Notes: a model not told the origin generated them from the letters alone. A DNA stretch of 64,000 nucleotides from Microthrixaceae bacterium (GCA_947449015.1 CANFQA010000008.1:1-64000), one strand, 5' to 3'; counted from the first letter of the stretch, positions 1 to 10,385 are shown. Numbers and translations: made by a program.

Positions 1-3000
1 CAACTGCCGACGAGCTGCCAGATGAAGCCGCATCGCCGGTTCCATCGCCATTTCCATCGCCTAGGCCATCGCGTCCCTCGGTGACAAGAATCGCTGACTC
101 ATCAACCCGCACTCGAACGCGCAGGAGATAGTAAATCGCCAATCCCCACGACAGGACCTGACCGAGCAGCATCAACCATCGGGTGATCGGAGTATTGAAA
201 CGTAGCGAGATCGGGCCCGAATCTGAAGCAGTGAAACTGCTTGCCCAACCGAGCGCTTCGGTGCGATCGAGATGGGTGCCGCCCTGCGAAAGCGTCCAAC
301 TCTTGCCACCGCTCTGAGCGACGTAGATCGTGGCGCCGGCTTGTTCGACCGATCCACTCCAGGCGGCAAAACCAGACGAATCGTCAAGCACTGCGGGGGC
401 ACCTGTGACCTGCGGGAAAAATTTCTCTGACAATGCACTCCCACCCTGAGGGATGGTTACGTCAGTGGGAAGTATTGCCCGCATGGGCCCCCATGCGGCA
501 TTGCGGTACACGCGTAAGCCGGGATTGACAGTGACCGAGTCAAGATCGAGCTGTCCATCGAGCATGGCCAACAAACCGGTGGGCTCGTAGCGAGTGGACG
601 CGGCATAGGGATCAGGTGCTTGGGCAAGGGGGACGATGATGTAGCGCACCGCCATTGGCGCCACCAGCGCCCCGAGGCGCGCCGTACCTCCAGCTCCCGC
701 CACCTCCAATGACGAAGCGAGCGATCGCAGACCTTCGTCGACCGGCCCCGACCACTGTTCGGCAACGGTAGGGGTACCGCCAGTGGAAGTGGCGAAGGTG
801 AGTGCTCGACCGGCCCCGAGTCCATCGATGCCAGGGGCTTTTAGATTCCAGCCCGACAGTGGCAGTGCGCTCGCGTCACCCAACCACAGGACTCGGAACG
901 CCCCTTCTTCAGAAGGCGCGTTCAGGAACGAGAGGCCCAATGTGAAATCTCCACGGGGCATCCCCCAACGTCCCGAAAGCGATGCTCCGACTGCGGGCAG
1001 CGCAGCAAGTACGAACGCTCCCGCAGCCAACAGCGAGGCCAACTGACGCCAACCGAAGTGGTAATCGGGCAAGTCGACCTCAAAGGCCGCAACGCCGAGG
1101 CCGATGGCCAAAGACACACCCACCGCTGCGGGAACGAGCCCCAATGACAGCGGCGGCAACTGACCGCCAATCCAGCCCTGGCCGAGTACCCATGCACCGA
1201 CAAGTCCACCAATAATCAACGCCCAGCAGCGCACAGCCCAAGCCAGTCGCCAGTCGCGCCCGATAAACAACGGCAGCAACGCCGTCAGAAGCAGCGCCCA
1301 GCAGAGCACGCCTCCGCTCACGGGGCCGATCGAGAAGCGAGTGATCGACCCAACGCTGATCGATGCCCCCGAAGATGCCGATCCAAGAAGCGTGCGCCAG
1401 TCGGAAACAAAAGAAATACTCCATGGCAGGTGCAGCACAAATGCCGCAATCGCACCACCAAGCCCTGCCAGAAATACTCGACCGGCGCTGCGGACCTGGC
1501 CGGCAAGGAGCCCGCCGAGCACCAGCAGGATTGAACTGGCGATCACCACTCCAATGAACGCAGGAGCGATCGTGGCGGCCAGAGCAGTGATGAGCCCGAT
1601 GGCAACGATGCGATGTGTAAGGGGCCGTCGCGTGACTCGAGGACCGGCCACGCCACCGCGTTCACCGAACGGCGTTAGCTCAGACGCCCCGAACAACTGC
1701 GAAATGACAATTGGCATTGCCGCGAATGCCACAAGACCTGCCCAATCGCCACGAGACATGGACTGCCCGGCGAGCGGCACCATGAGATAGGCGACGGTCG
1801 CAACGACGCGCGCCCGACGAGAACTCACTGGTCGTGTGAGTCTCCACATCGCGAGAACACCAAGTGGAAGCATCCCAAGGATGAGGATCTGACGGAGGAG
1901 ACCGACCGAGCCGAGAAGGACCGAGCCCAACAATGCGAAGAGACCAAAACCAGTTGGTGCCGGTGCGGTGGAGCCGAGGCCGATGGTCTGATAGCCGCTC
2001 ACCCACCGGGAGAACATGTCGCCCACACCAAGCATTGGAGTCATCCCACCCACCGCCGGTACGGAGCCGAAAATCAGTTCCCGACTTCCGATGAGCAGGT
2101 AGAGCACAATCAACAGCCATGCAGTGACTGTGAGCGTTCCCTTCGTTGCTCGCAGGTTGGAGACAAAATCCCAGTTGGATTCGTCGCCCTCCGAACGACC
2201 GAATTGCAACCGCAAAAACGTTGAAAGGCGCACGTTCCCGCGCCGTTGGAAGGAACGAACCTCGCCATCGTCGACGCGGCGAGACTCTGCGACCCGCTCA
2301 CGAAATGCACGGGTGCTACCCAGATGGGTGAAGTTCCAGATCCAGGCGGAGCTGATATCGCGGGCGTGACGGAACCGACCGAACACGACTGCCTGCAGGA
2401 TTTCGCAGACTGCGTAGAAGAGTGCAAACGGCGTGGTGCGAACTCGCGTCGTAAATGTGGTCGCGACGCGACGGGTCCGGATGCGATGTCGCATCTGGAG
2501 TCGACGACGATCATCGAATGGCCGTCGATCCCCGAGTGCCTCGAGATGGGCAACGCGGGCGTCAGGAGCGACCAGCACTCGCGCTCCGGCCACATGTGCC
2601 CGCCAGCCGAGATCGAGATCCTCCCCATGGAACGTGATCTCCGGATCAAACCCTCCGAGCACCTCGAACAGATCTGAGCGGACAAGTGTGACCGCACCCT
2701 GCACGTAGAACACGTCGCGCACCGAGTCGAATTGTTCCTGATCGAGATCACCGCGCTCGACGAAGGGTGACGGCTGCCCGTAATGGTCGACCGACATGCC
2801 AACCGACAGGAGGCGGCTTGGATCAGTCCAATCGACGACCTTGGGGCCAACAACACCTGCATTCGATCGGAACGATTCCTCGACGAGCGTGCCGATGACT
2901 CCTGGTTCGAGTCGCACGTCGTCGTGACAGAGCAGATGGAACGCAGCCCCCTGCACCGCAGTGAGCGACTCATTGGCCGCAGATGCGAAACCCGGATTGG

Positions 3001-3301
3001 TCTCAAGTCGACGCAGGTGCGCGTTTGGGAGCACTGACGCCACGCGTCGGCGCACGTCTTCGGCGTCTGCGCTGCCTGCATCGATCACCAGCACCGATAC
3101 CTCTGGGTACTGCTGGTCAGCAATGCTTGCCAGCGTCTCCTCGAACCACCAACCGGGATTGTGCGTCACCATCACGACAACTACGGCGGGTGCGGTGGCC
3201 TCATCGCCAGTGCCGGACTCAGGACCATCGATCATCAGATCGTCGATCGATGGTTCCTCGGCCACAGAGAAGGGTTCGGGGGTGGGTTCTTCAACAGTCA
3301 C
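1..3301 (-). CDS. Large membrane glycosyltransferase, GT2 N-domain plus multi-spanning C-region (3' end outside window)
   Basis: The frame stays open to the left edge, so the C-terminus is missing; about 1100 residues are visible. An acidic N-terminal tail leads into a GT2 domain at roughly residues 45-270, with VTHNPGWW, a CHDDV metal-binding motif near residue 125 and GEDLDLGWRAH near 225. From about residue 385 several hydrophobic segments follow, then a soluble stretch of about 300 residues (roughly 750-1040) and a last membrane helix near 1050. It probably transfers a sugar to a lipid-linked or wall glycan at the membrane. I chose GTG at 3301; an in-frame ATG at 3358 would leave only 6 bp to the divergent gene. 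Neither has a good ribosome site. Confidence 0.85.
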   Translation of the reverse strand, partial: MTVEEPTPEPFSVAEEPSIDDLMIDGPESGTGDEATAPAVVVVMVTHNPGWWFEETLASIADQQYPEVSVLVIDAGSADAEDVRRRVASVLPNAHLRRLETNPGFASAANESLTAVQGAAFHLLCHDDVRLEPGVIGTLVEESFRSNAGVVGPKVVDWTDPSRLLSVGMSVDHYGQPSPFVERGDLDQEQFDSVRDVFYVQGAVTLVRSDLFEVLGGFDPEITFHGEDLDLGWRAHVAGARVLVAPDARVAHLEALGDRRPFDDRRRLQMRHRIRTRRVATTFTTRVRTTPFALFYAVCEILQAVVFGRFRHARDISSAWIWNFTHLGSTRAFRERVAESRRVDDGEVRSFQRRGNVRLSTFLRLQFGRSEGDESNWDFVSNLRATKGTLTVTAWLLIVLYLLIGSRELIFGSVPAVGGMTPMLGVGDMFSRWVSGYQTIGLGSTAPAPTGFGLFALLGSVLLGSVGLLRQILILGMLPLGVLAMWRLTRPVSSRRARVVATVAYLMVPLAGQSMSRGDWAGLVAFAAMPIVISQLFGASELTPFGERGGVAGPRVTRRPLTHRIVAIGLITALAATIAPAFIGVVIASSILLVLGGLLAGQVRSAGRVFLAGLGGAIAAFVLHLPWSISFVSDWRTLLGSASSGASISVGSITRFSIGPVSGGVLCWALLLTALLPLFIGRDWRLAWAVRCWALIIGGLVGAWVLGQGWIGGQLPPLSLGLVPAAVGVSLAIGLGVAAFEVDLPDYHFGWRQLASLLAAGAFVLAALPAVGASLSGRWGMPRGDFTLGLSFLNAPSEEGAFRVLWLGDASALPLSGWNLKAPGIDGLGAGRALTFATSTGGTPTVAEQWSGPVDEGLRSLASSLEVAGAGGTARLGALVAPMAVRYIIVPLAQAPDPYAASTRYEPTGLLAMLDGQLDLDSVTVNPGLRVYRNAAWGPMRAILPTDVTIPQGGSALSEKFFPQVTGAPAVLDDSSGFAAWSGSVEQAGATIYVAQSGGKSWTLSQGGTHLDRTEALGWASSFTASDSGPISLRFNTPITRWLMLLGQVLSWGLAIYYLLRVRVRVDESAILVTEGRDGLGDGNGDGTGDAASSGSSSAV

Positions 3302-3352
3302 GACGGTTGGAAAGGGTACCCCTCGCACCGTTGGATACCGGCCACCCCCGAC

Positions 3353-3358
3353 TACCAT
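3353..3358 (+). promoter_or_regulatory. -10 box TACCAT of a leaderless start
   Basis: TACCAT fits the TANNNT pattern seen before many starts here. It ends 6 nt before the ATG at 3365, so transcription would begin at or next to the start codon. No ribosome-binding site lies in between. Confidence 0.5.
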
Positions 3359-3364
3359 CAGTCA

Positions 3365-3571
3365 ATGGCCGCGAACCACCACGATGACCCGATGCACGAC
3401 CTCTCGAAGGCGTCCAAGGATGTCGCCTATGCCGGAATCGGCCTCGCAGTGCTGGCGTTCCAGAAGTTTCAGGTGCAGCGCCGATCACTTGAGCGAACCC
3501 TCGCGGAGGCCAGCGCAGCCCGGCGCCAGGGCTCGTCCGGGTCGACTCGACGCGGCACTGACCACCGCTGA
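3365..3571 (+). CDS. Small conserved-type protein, 68 aa, unknown function
   Basis: The product is 68 residues. A charged start (MAANHHDDPMHDLSK) is followed by an uncharged segment DVAYAGIGLAVLAFQKFQ and a basic, Ser/Gly-rich tail. The hydrophobic part is short, so it may be a single membrane anchor or an amphipathic helix. It heads a plus-strand operon and its stop lies 3 nt before the GT4 start. Function is unknown; context suggests an accessory role in glycan assembly. The ATG at 3365 is preferred over upstream in-frame starts because those run into the divergent gene and because of the -10 box at 3353-3358. Confidence 0.6.
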   Translation: MAANHHDDPMHDLSKASKDVAYAGIGLAVLAFQKFQVQRRSLERTLAEASAARRQGSSGSTRRGTDHR

Positions 3572-3574
3572 CCG

Positions 3575-4696
3575 ATGCGGGTCGCATTCGACGCCACCTC
3601 ACTCATTGGACAGCGCACAGGCATCGGGAACTGCACTGCACATCTTCTAGAGGGTCTGCCCCGACCCGGACTCGACATCGTGGCGTTCGCGGTCTCGGCC
3701 CGCGGCGGTCGGCAATTACGCGCGGCCCTGCCACCAGCGGTCTCGCATATCAGCAGGCCAATGGCCGCCAGACCATTGCGCGCCATGTGGCGTCGAACCG
3801 ATCACCCCAGGATCGAACGGTGGACCGGTCGCGTCGATGTCGTCCACGGACCAAACTTCGTTGTCCCACCGAGCAGAGGCGGCGCCGAGATCGTCACAGT
3901 TCACGACCTCACCTGCATCCGCTATCCACAGTTGTGTACCTCTGACACCCTCCAGATACCCACGCTGCTGGCCCGTGCTGTCGCTCGGGGCGCGTGGGTC
4001 CATGCCGTTTCCCGCTTCGTTGCTGACGAGGTCATCGAAAACTTCGCTCTCCCCGCCGAGCGCGTCGTTGTCATCCCGAACGGCACCAGCGCAATGGTGG
4101 ACCCAGGTGAGGTGCCCGCACTTCGAGCCCGAGGCCATGCGATCGTCGGAGCGGAGCGCTACCTGCTGTCGCTCGGCACCCTTGAGCCTCGAAAGGACAT
4201 CCCATCGCTTATCGCGGCGTTCGACCTGATCGCTGCCAGTGACCCCGATCTCCTGCTCGTCATCGCCGGCCCCGACGGCTGGGGGGCCAGCCAGGTCACT
4301 GACGCCATCAGTCGTTCGCCATTCCGGAACCGAATCTCCCGAACCGGTTGGCTCGACGACCGCGAACGCGATGCGGTCATCGCTGGTGCAAGCGTCTTCG
4401 TCTATCCCTCTCTTTACGAGGGATTCGGGCTTCCACCGCTCGAAGCGATTGCCCTTGGCACCCCAGTCGTGGCCACACGCGTTGGCGCTCTTGCCGAGGT
4501 CTTGCGTGATGGTGCCGAATGGGCCGAGCCCAAGGATCCAGAATCTCTCGCGACGGCGATCACCCGACTCTTAGATGACCAAGCGCATTGCCAGACACTC
4601 CTCGATGCCGGAGAGCAACGGGTCAAGTTCTTTGACTGGGCAAAAAGCTCAGATGCACTCGCCGCTCTCTATGGGGTCGCAGCCAACAGTCGATGA
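3575..4696 (+). CDS. GT4-family glycosyltransferase (mannosyl/rhamnosyltransferase-like)
   Basis: This is a 373-residue GT-B glycosyltransferase of the GT4 group. The N-domain opens with MRVAFDATSL and carries VTVHDLTCIRYPQLC. The C-domain has SLGTLEPRKD, GWLDDRERDAV and the nucleotide-sugar motif YPSLYEGFGLPPLEAIALGT with the conserved Glu pair. It would move a sugar from a nucleotide donor to a glycan in the cytoplasm. It starts 3 nt after the preceding small gene and is followed by the GDP-sugar genes rmd and gmd, so a GDP-linked deoxyhexose or mannose is a plausible donor, though the sequence alone does not fix this. Confidence 0.88.
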   Translation: MRVAFDATSLIGQRTGIGNCTAHLLEGLPRPGLDIVAFAVSARGGRQLRAALPPAVSHISRPMAARPLRAMWRRTDHPRIERWTGRVDVVHGPNFVVPPSRGGAEIVTVHDLTCIRYPQLCTSDTLQIPTLLARAVARGAWVHAVSRFVADEVIENFALPAERVVVIPNGTSAMVDPGEVPALRARGHAIVGAERYLLSLGTLEPRKDIPSLIAAFDLIAASDPDLLLVIAGPDGWGASQVTDAISRSPFRNRISRTGWLDDRERDAVIAGASVFVYPSLYEGFGLPPLEAIALGTPVVATRVGALAEVLRDGAEWAEPKDPESLATAITRLLDDQAHCQTLLDAGEQRVKFFDWAKSSDALAALYGVAANSR

Positions 4697-4782
4697 GCAT
4701 CGGGAATCCGAACGCAGTGCCGTAGGATCTCGGACGCATCCGGCATTGGGTCGGACGTCGATCCACCTGGAACGGTTCCTCG

Positions 4783-5682
4783 ATGAAGGCTTTGATCACC
4801 GGCGCAGAGGGATTTGTCGGCAGACATCTCACCGAACACCTCGTGGCCTGCGGCGATGAGGTGGTGGGCGTGGATCGTGGCAACGGCCCCGATCTTGGCG
4901 ACCCACAAGGATTCGTCCGTCTTCTTGACGATGTGCAACCCGAGGTCGTGTACCACCTTGCTGGCTGGAGCGATATCGGCGCGTCGTGGTCAGATCCACA
5001 GACCACATTCGAAGTCAATGCAAACGGAACTCTGAATCTGCTGCAGGCCGCTGTCGCCACCTGCCGACCGCGAGTGCTCGCAGTAAGCAGTGCTGACGTC
5101 TATGGCGCGGTTTCGCCGTTCGAACTACCGATCACCGAATCATTCCCTTTCCGACCAGTCACGCCCTATGCAGCAAGCAAGATCGCTGCGGATCAGGTGG
5201 CTTTGCAGGCATGGCTCGGATACGGGCTCGAGACCATCCGAGTGAGGGCGTTCAATCACCTCGGGCCTGGACAGAGCCTTAGTTTCGTCGCTCCGGCCAT
5301 CGCCGAGCGCATTGCCCGCAACGAGCGCGAGGGCCTCTCAGACGTTCCCGTCGGCAATCTCACCCCTCGTCGTGACATCACTGATGTTCGCGACGTGGTT
5401 CGCGCGTATCGCCTTCTGATGGAGATGGGAGAGCCGGGAGAGGCCTACAACGTGTGTTCCGGTCGGGACGTCTCGATTGCGCAGCTCGCGGAGCGCCTAC
5501 TGGCGATGGCAACGCGTCCGATGGAGCTTGTGGCCGACCCCGACCTCCAACGACCGGTGGAAACTCCGATCCTGGTGGGCGATGCGACCCGCATTCGATC
5601 CACCACAGGCTGGGTCCCCGAGATTCCCATCGAGACCACCCTGTCTGACGTGCTCGAGGAACGGCGTCGTTCCCAGTCGTGA
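4783..5682 (+). CDS. rmd: GDP-4-keto-6-deoxy-mannose reductase-like SDR
   Basis: This is a 299-residue extended short-chain dehydrogenase. The Rossmann motif is ITGAEGFVGRHL, the catalytic motif is YAASK, and the Rmd-like stretch VGNLTPRRDITDVRDVVRAY lies in the C-half. Rmd enzymes reduce GDP-4-keto-6-deoxy-D-mannose to GDP-D-rhamnose with NADPH. Its neighbour gmd makes that substrate, which supports the call. A sister SDR making GDP-6-deoxytalose cannot be excluded. A possible -10 box TAGGAT lies at 4723-4728, giving a leader of about 50 nt, but the ATG has no clear ribosome site. Confidence 0.8.
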   Translation: MKALITGAEGFVGRHLTEHLVACGDEVVGVDRGNGPDLGDPQGFVRLLDDVQPEVVYHLAGWSDIGASWSDPQTTFEVNANGTLNLLQAAVATCRPRVLAVSSADVYGAVSPFELPITESFPFRPVTPYAASKIAADQVALQAWLGYGLETIRVRAFNHLGPGQSLSFVAPAIAERIARNEREGLSDVPVGNLTPRRDITDVRDVVRAYRLLMEMGEPGEAYNVCSGRDVSIAQLAERLLAMATRPMELVADPDLQRPVETPILVGDATRIRSTTGWVPEIPIETTLSDVLEERRRSQS

Positions 5683-5716
5683 CAACGATTCTCAGTTCGT
5701 ACGATGCCAAACCTAG

Positions 5717-6745
<1,029 letters not shown>

Positions 6746-6751
6746 GTCGGC

Positions 6752-7717
6752 GTGATACTCACTCTTGCTGGCGGTGTTGGCGCCGCCCGCATGCTCGCTG
6801 GGCTCATGCAGGTTGTCCCCCACGATGAACTCACTGCAGTGGTCAATGTGGGTGATGATCTCGAATTACACGGGCTGCGAATTTCCCCAGATCTCGACAC
6901 CATCACCTACACCTTGGCTGGCGCAATCAATCCGGAGACCGGATGGGGATTAGTCGACGAGTCATGGCAGGCGCGAACCATGCTCGAGCAGTACGGCGGC
7001 GTGAGCTGGTTTGGACTGGGTGACCGTGACCTCGGAACTCATCTCTACCGCACCCAGCGACTTTCAGAAGGCGCCGATCTTGCGACAGTCACAGCAGAGA
7101 TCACGGAAGCCTGGGGCTTGGGAGTGCGGTTGCTGCCAGTGACCTGCGATGCCTTGCGTACCCGCGTCACCCTCGCCGCTGACGATCCGTCGACCTCTGA
7201 GTTTCCATGTCTTTCCGCCGGCAGTGAGATCTCATTTCAGGAGTACTTCGTCCAACGACACCACGGCGTTCCGGTGTCTTCGATCCGATTCGCCGGAGCA
7301 GAGAACGCTCGACCCACCGAGGGAGTGCTCGAGGCAATCGCGACGGCAACAACCATCGTGATCGCCCCGTCCAACCCCCTTGTCTCCATCGATCCCGTGC
7401 TTGTCGTGCCCGGGGTGAACGATGCAGTGATCAGCCGTCGAGACCAGGTCGTCGCTGTCTCGCCAATCGTCGCCGGGTCGGCACTGAAAGGTCCCGCTGA
7501 TCGCCTCATGCGCGAACTCGGCCATGAGCCCACCGTGGTTGGCGTTGCCCGCATCTACCGCGACATCGCGGCAACACTGGTCATTGACGAAGCCGATGTG
7601 GCCTCTGCCGCCGCCGTCGAAGCTGAAGGCATGCGTTGCGTGGTCACCCCAACAGTCATGGACACGCCAGAACGCGCAGCGGCGCTCGCCCGCGTCGTCA
7701 TCGGGGCACAGTCATGA
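6752..7717 (+). CDS. cofD: 2-phospho-L-lactate transferase CofD/FbiA (coenzyme F420 synthesis)
   Basis: This 321-residue protein begins VILTLAGGVGAARMLAGL and has VVNVGDDLELHGLRISPDLDTI and IAPSNPLVSIDPVL, all typical of CofD/FbiA. The enzyme joins a phosphoenolpyruvate- or phospholactate-derived GMP/GDP donor to the deazaflavin Fo, giving dehydro-F420-0 or F420-0. The start is GTG, 6 nt after the gmd stop. Its end overlaps the cofE start by 4 nt (ATGA), indicating translational coupling. Its presence implies an F420-using organism. Confidence 0.94.
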   Translation: MILTLAGGVGAARMLAGLMQVVPHDELTAVVNVGDDLELHGLRISPDLDTITYTLAGAINPETGWGLVDESWQARTMLEQYGGVSWFGLGDRDLGTHLYRTQRLSEGADLATVTAEITEAWGLGVRLLPVTCDALRTRVTLAADDPSTSEFPCLSAGSEISFQEYFVQRHHGVPVSSIRFAGAENARPTEGVLEAIATATTIVIAPSNPLVSIDPVLVVPGVNDAVISRRDQVVAVSPIVAGSALKGPADRLMRELGHEPTVVGVARIYRDIAATLVIDEADVASAAAVEAEGMRCVVTPTVMDTPERAAALARVVIGAQS

Positions 7718-8430
7718 GCCGCATGGAGATTTTTGGGATCGAAGGGATCGGAGAGATCTCTGCCGGGACCAACCTTGCCGATGTCATCGCCGAGGCAGCC
7801 GCCTCGGACCAAGGGACCGTGCTGCGCGATGGAGACGTCCTGGTGGTCACCCAGAAAATCGTCTCGAAGGCCGAAAACAGGCTTGTGGCAATTGACCCAA
7901 ACGATCCACTCAGCCACAAGCCGCTCGTGGAGCAGGAATCTGTTCGCATCCTGCGCCGCCGTGGCGACCTCATCATCAGCGAAACCACGCACGGATTCGT
8001 CTGTGCCAACGCAGGGATCGACCTCTCCAACGTTGAGCGGGGTTGGGCCGCCCTTCTTCCAGTTGATTCCGACCGCTCCGCCCGGCGCATCCGCGACGGC
8101 CTTCGTCACCGCAGCGGTGTTGAGGTCGCAGTCGTGATTTCTGACACGTTCGGGAGAGCATGGCGTCGCGGCGTTACCGATGTGGCCATTGGCTGCGCCG
8201 GGGTTGCTGGCGTGGTGGACCTGCGGGGAACCGCCGATGCGCTTGGTCGAGAGATGCAGGTCACCGAAGTGGCGGTGGTCGACGAAATCGCTGCAGCAGC
8301 TGAACTGGTGATGGGAAAGTCCACTGGTATTCCGGTTGCTGTGGTTCGCGGCATCGATCCAACCTGGCTGCGAGATGGAAGCGTGCGGAGCGAAGTCATC
8401 CGCAAACCTTCGGAAGACCTGTTCCGCTAG
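7714..8430 (+). CDS. cofE: F420-0:gamma-glutamyl ligase CofE (standalone, without FbiB C-domain)
   Basis: The 238-residue protein matches CofE: GDVLVVTQKIVSKAENR, VRILRRRGDLIISET, THGFVCANAGIDLSNV, VISDTFGRAWRRGVTDVAIG and a terminal GIDPTW region. It adds glutamate residues to F420-0. Mycobacterial FbiB is about twice as long because a C-terminal FMN-binding reductase domain is fused; that domain is absent here, as in archaeal CofE. The ATG at 7714 overlaps the cofD stop; longer frames into cofD are not needed. It converges on the epimerase gene with a 6-bp gap. Confidence 0.94.
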   Translation: MSRMEIFGIEGIGEISAGTNLADVIAEAAASDQGTVLRDGDVLVVTQKIVSKAENRLVAIDPNDPLSHKPLVEQESVRILRRRGDLIISETTHGFVCANAGIDLSNVERGWAALLPVDSDRSARRIRDGLRHRSGVEVAVVISDTFGRAWRRGVTDVAIGCAGVAGVVDLRGTADALGREMQVTEVAVVDEIAAAAELVMGKSTGIPVAVVRGIDPTWLRDGSVRSEVIRKPSEDLFR

Positions 8431-8436
8431 TTGGGT

Positions 8437-9378
8437 TCAGCCCTTGGCTCGGAACCAATCGAGCACGGCAACGCTTCCGTCATCGAGTGACGTCCTCGGA
8501 CTCCATCGGAGTTCATTGACGGCGCGGCCCGGATTGAGTGCGGACCGAGAGAGCTCCCCCACCCGTGGTTCAGCATGTACTGCGGGCGATTCGACGCCAG
8601 CAGCTGCCGCCATCGATGCGTAGAGCTCATTGACCGATGTTTCAACCCCAGTACCGATGTTGTAAACGCCGGATCCAGCCTCTGCGCCACGGCAGAATGC
8701 ATCAACAACATCATTGACAAAGACGAAGTCCCGAGTCTGGTTGCCGTTACCAAAAATCGTGCACGGCTCACCAGCAAGAAGCCGGCCGGCGAAGATGGCT
8801 ACGACGCCAGCCTCACCGTGTGGATCCTGACGGGGACCGTAGACATTTGCCAATGCCATCGACGCGTGTTCGAGGCCATGGAGTGCAGCCATCGCGAACA
8901 GGTAATCGTCGGTGACCTTCTTGGCCACGCCGTAGGGCGAAACGGGGTGCTGCGGATGCGATTCGTCAACCGGGAGCGCTTCGGGGGCAGGCTCGCCGTA
9001 AATGGTTCCGCCACTGGAGGCGACCACGATCTTGCGAGCACCAGCAAGGCGACCCGATTCAATGACATTGAGACCGCCGAGAACATTTACCTCAGCATCG
9101 AACAGCGGTCGAGCAACTGACACACGCACGTCGGCCTGTGCCGCAAGGTGGAACACAACCTCCGGTTGGATGGATGCAAAGAGCGCAGGCAGCTCGCCGG
9201 AACGCACATCGATCTCGTGAAAGGAGAGCGCCCCTCCGTGCTCACGGGCGCTGCGAAGGTTGTCGAGATTGCCGCTGGCGAGATTGTCGATCACCGCGAC
9301 CTGTTGCCCATCGGCAAGCAAGCGATCGACAAGAGTTGATCCGATGAAACCGGCGCCGCCGGTGACGATGAAAGTCAC
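8437..9378 (-). CDS. NAD-dependent epimerase/dehydratase, UDP-glucose 4-epimerase-like
   Basis: This 313-residue extended SDR has VTGGAGFIGSTLVDRL at its start, VASSGGTIYGEP, catalytic YGVAKK, and GNGNQTRDFVFVNDVVDAF. These fit the GalE-like branch of nucleotide-sugar epimerases, which equilibrate glucose and galactose forms of UDP-sugars. Substrate cannot be fixed from sequence. It is the last gene of a minus-strand operon and its start overlaps the manC stop by 4 nt. GalE-like genes of this subgroup are common in cell-wall glycan clusters. Confidence 0.85.
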   Translation of the reverse strand: MTFIVTGGAGFIGSTLVDRLLADGQQVAVIDNLASGNLDNLRSAREHGGALSFHEIDVRSGELPALFASIQPEVVFHLAAQADVRVSVARPLFDAEVNVLGGLNVIESGRLAGARKIVVASSGGTIYGEPAPEALPVDESHPQHPVSPYGVAKKVTDDYLFAMAALHGLEHASMALANVYGPRQDPHGEAGVVAIFAGRLLAGEPCTIFGNGNQTRDFVFVNDVVDAFCRGAEAGSGVYNIGTGVETSVNELYASMAAAAGVESPAVHAEPRVGELSRSALNPGRAVNELRWSPRTSLDDGSVAVLDWFRAKG

Positions 9379-10385
9379 TGATTCTCCGATGCAGGAATTC
9401 TCGCCGAGGTAAACACCGAGCCGGCATCAATTGCCGTGGCATGGCCAACGACCGTGAGATCGCGCAACGAGCTGCGAGAACCCACCCGAGCATGCGAGCC
9501 GATGATCGAATCGGTGATGACCGAACCCTCCTCGATATGGGCGCCGGGGAGCACAACGGAATTGATGAGTTGCACTGCGGACCCCACATGCGCACCCTGC
9601 ATGACAACCGAGTGGGTCACAGTGGCATCTGCTTCGAGATAGGCGCTCGGATGGACTGCGGGCTCGGTCTCACCGCGCAGGCCATCAATGATGTCGAGTT
9701 GGGCCTGGAGATACGACTCGGGGGTTCCCGCGTCCAGCCAGTACGCAGAGCTCTCGACGGCATACAGCGAGCCGTCGGCGGCAAGACCAGGGAAGGTCTC
9801 GCGTTCAATGGACACCTTGCGACCTTCGTCGATGCGATGAAGCACCGATGGTTCAAGGACATAGGTCCCGGCATTGACCCAGTTGCTCGGGGCAGTTCCA
9901 ACCGGCGGCTTCTCAACGAACTCGATGACGCGCTGGTCGGCGTCGATCGGGACGACCCCATATCGTGAAGGGTCCTCCACCGGGGTCAGAGCAATGGTGC
10001 CCTCGCCACCATGGGTGTGGTGGAAGTCCCATAACCCTGAGACATCAAGATCAGTGAGAACATCGCCGTTGACCACGATGAATGTCTCATCGATGCCGGC
10101 GGCCCGAGCGGCGAAGCGAACGGCGCCAGCCGTGTCCAGCGGTTCGGGTTCAACGGCGTAGGTGAGCCCAACACCGGCACAGATGCCGTCGGGATAGGCC
10201 TCCATGAACGCATCGGGTCGATACCCAAGCGAGAGGATGGCTTCAGTGACTCCATGGTGGCCGAGCGCACGCACCACGCGCTCGATCATGGTCTGATCGA
10301 CAACTGGCAGCATCTGCTTCGGCATCGTCAGCGTGAGCGGACGAAGCCGGGTGCCGAAGCCCCCGACCAGGACGACTGCTCTCAC
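9375..10385 (-). CDS. manC: Mannose-1-phosphate guanylyltransferase-like nucleotidyltransferase
   Basis: The 336-residue protein has an N-terminal nucleotidyltransferase domain opening with VVLVGGFGTRLRPLTLTMPK and containing FIVVNGDVLTDLD and FVEKP. The last 90 or so residues form a left-handed beta-helix of hexapeptide turns (for example VMQGAHVGSAVQLINSVVL). This architecture is that of bacterial and mycobacterial GDP-mannose pyrophosphorylases, which supply the substrate for gmd nearby. A glucose-1-phosphate thymidylyltransferase is less likely, because a better RmlA is present at 47431-48525. It overlaps both neighbours by 4 nt. Confidence 0.8.
   Translation of the reverse strand: MRAVVLVGGFGTRLRPLTLTMPKQMLPVVDQTMIERVVRALGHHGVTEAILSLGYRPDAFMEAYPDGICAGVGLTYAVEPEPLDTAGAVRFAARAAGIDETFIVVNGDVLTDLDVSGLWDFHHTHGGEGTIALTPVEDPSRYGVVPIDADQRVIEFVEKPPVGTAPSNWVNAGTYVLEPSVLHRIDEGRKVSIERETFPGLAADGSLYAVESSAYWLDAGTPESYLQAQLDIIDGLRGETEPAVHPSAYLEADATVTHSVVMQGAHVGSAVQLINSVVLPGAHIEEGSVITDSIIGSHARVGSRSSLRDLTVVGHATAIDAGSVFTSARIPASENQ

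Noticed and set aside
2110-3081. A 323-codon minus-strand frame within the first glycosyltransferase region.
   Set aside because: It is out of frame with the GT2 motifs and is Ser/Arg/Cys-rich, a frame artefact; the true gene uses another frame of the same strand.
7636-7713. N-terminal extension of CofE.
   Set aside because: The extra 26 residues read through cofD in another frame and have no similarity to CofE; ATG 7714 with the ATGA overlap is better.
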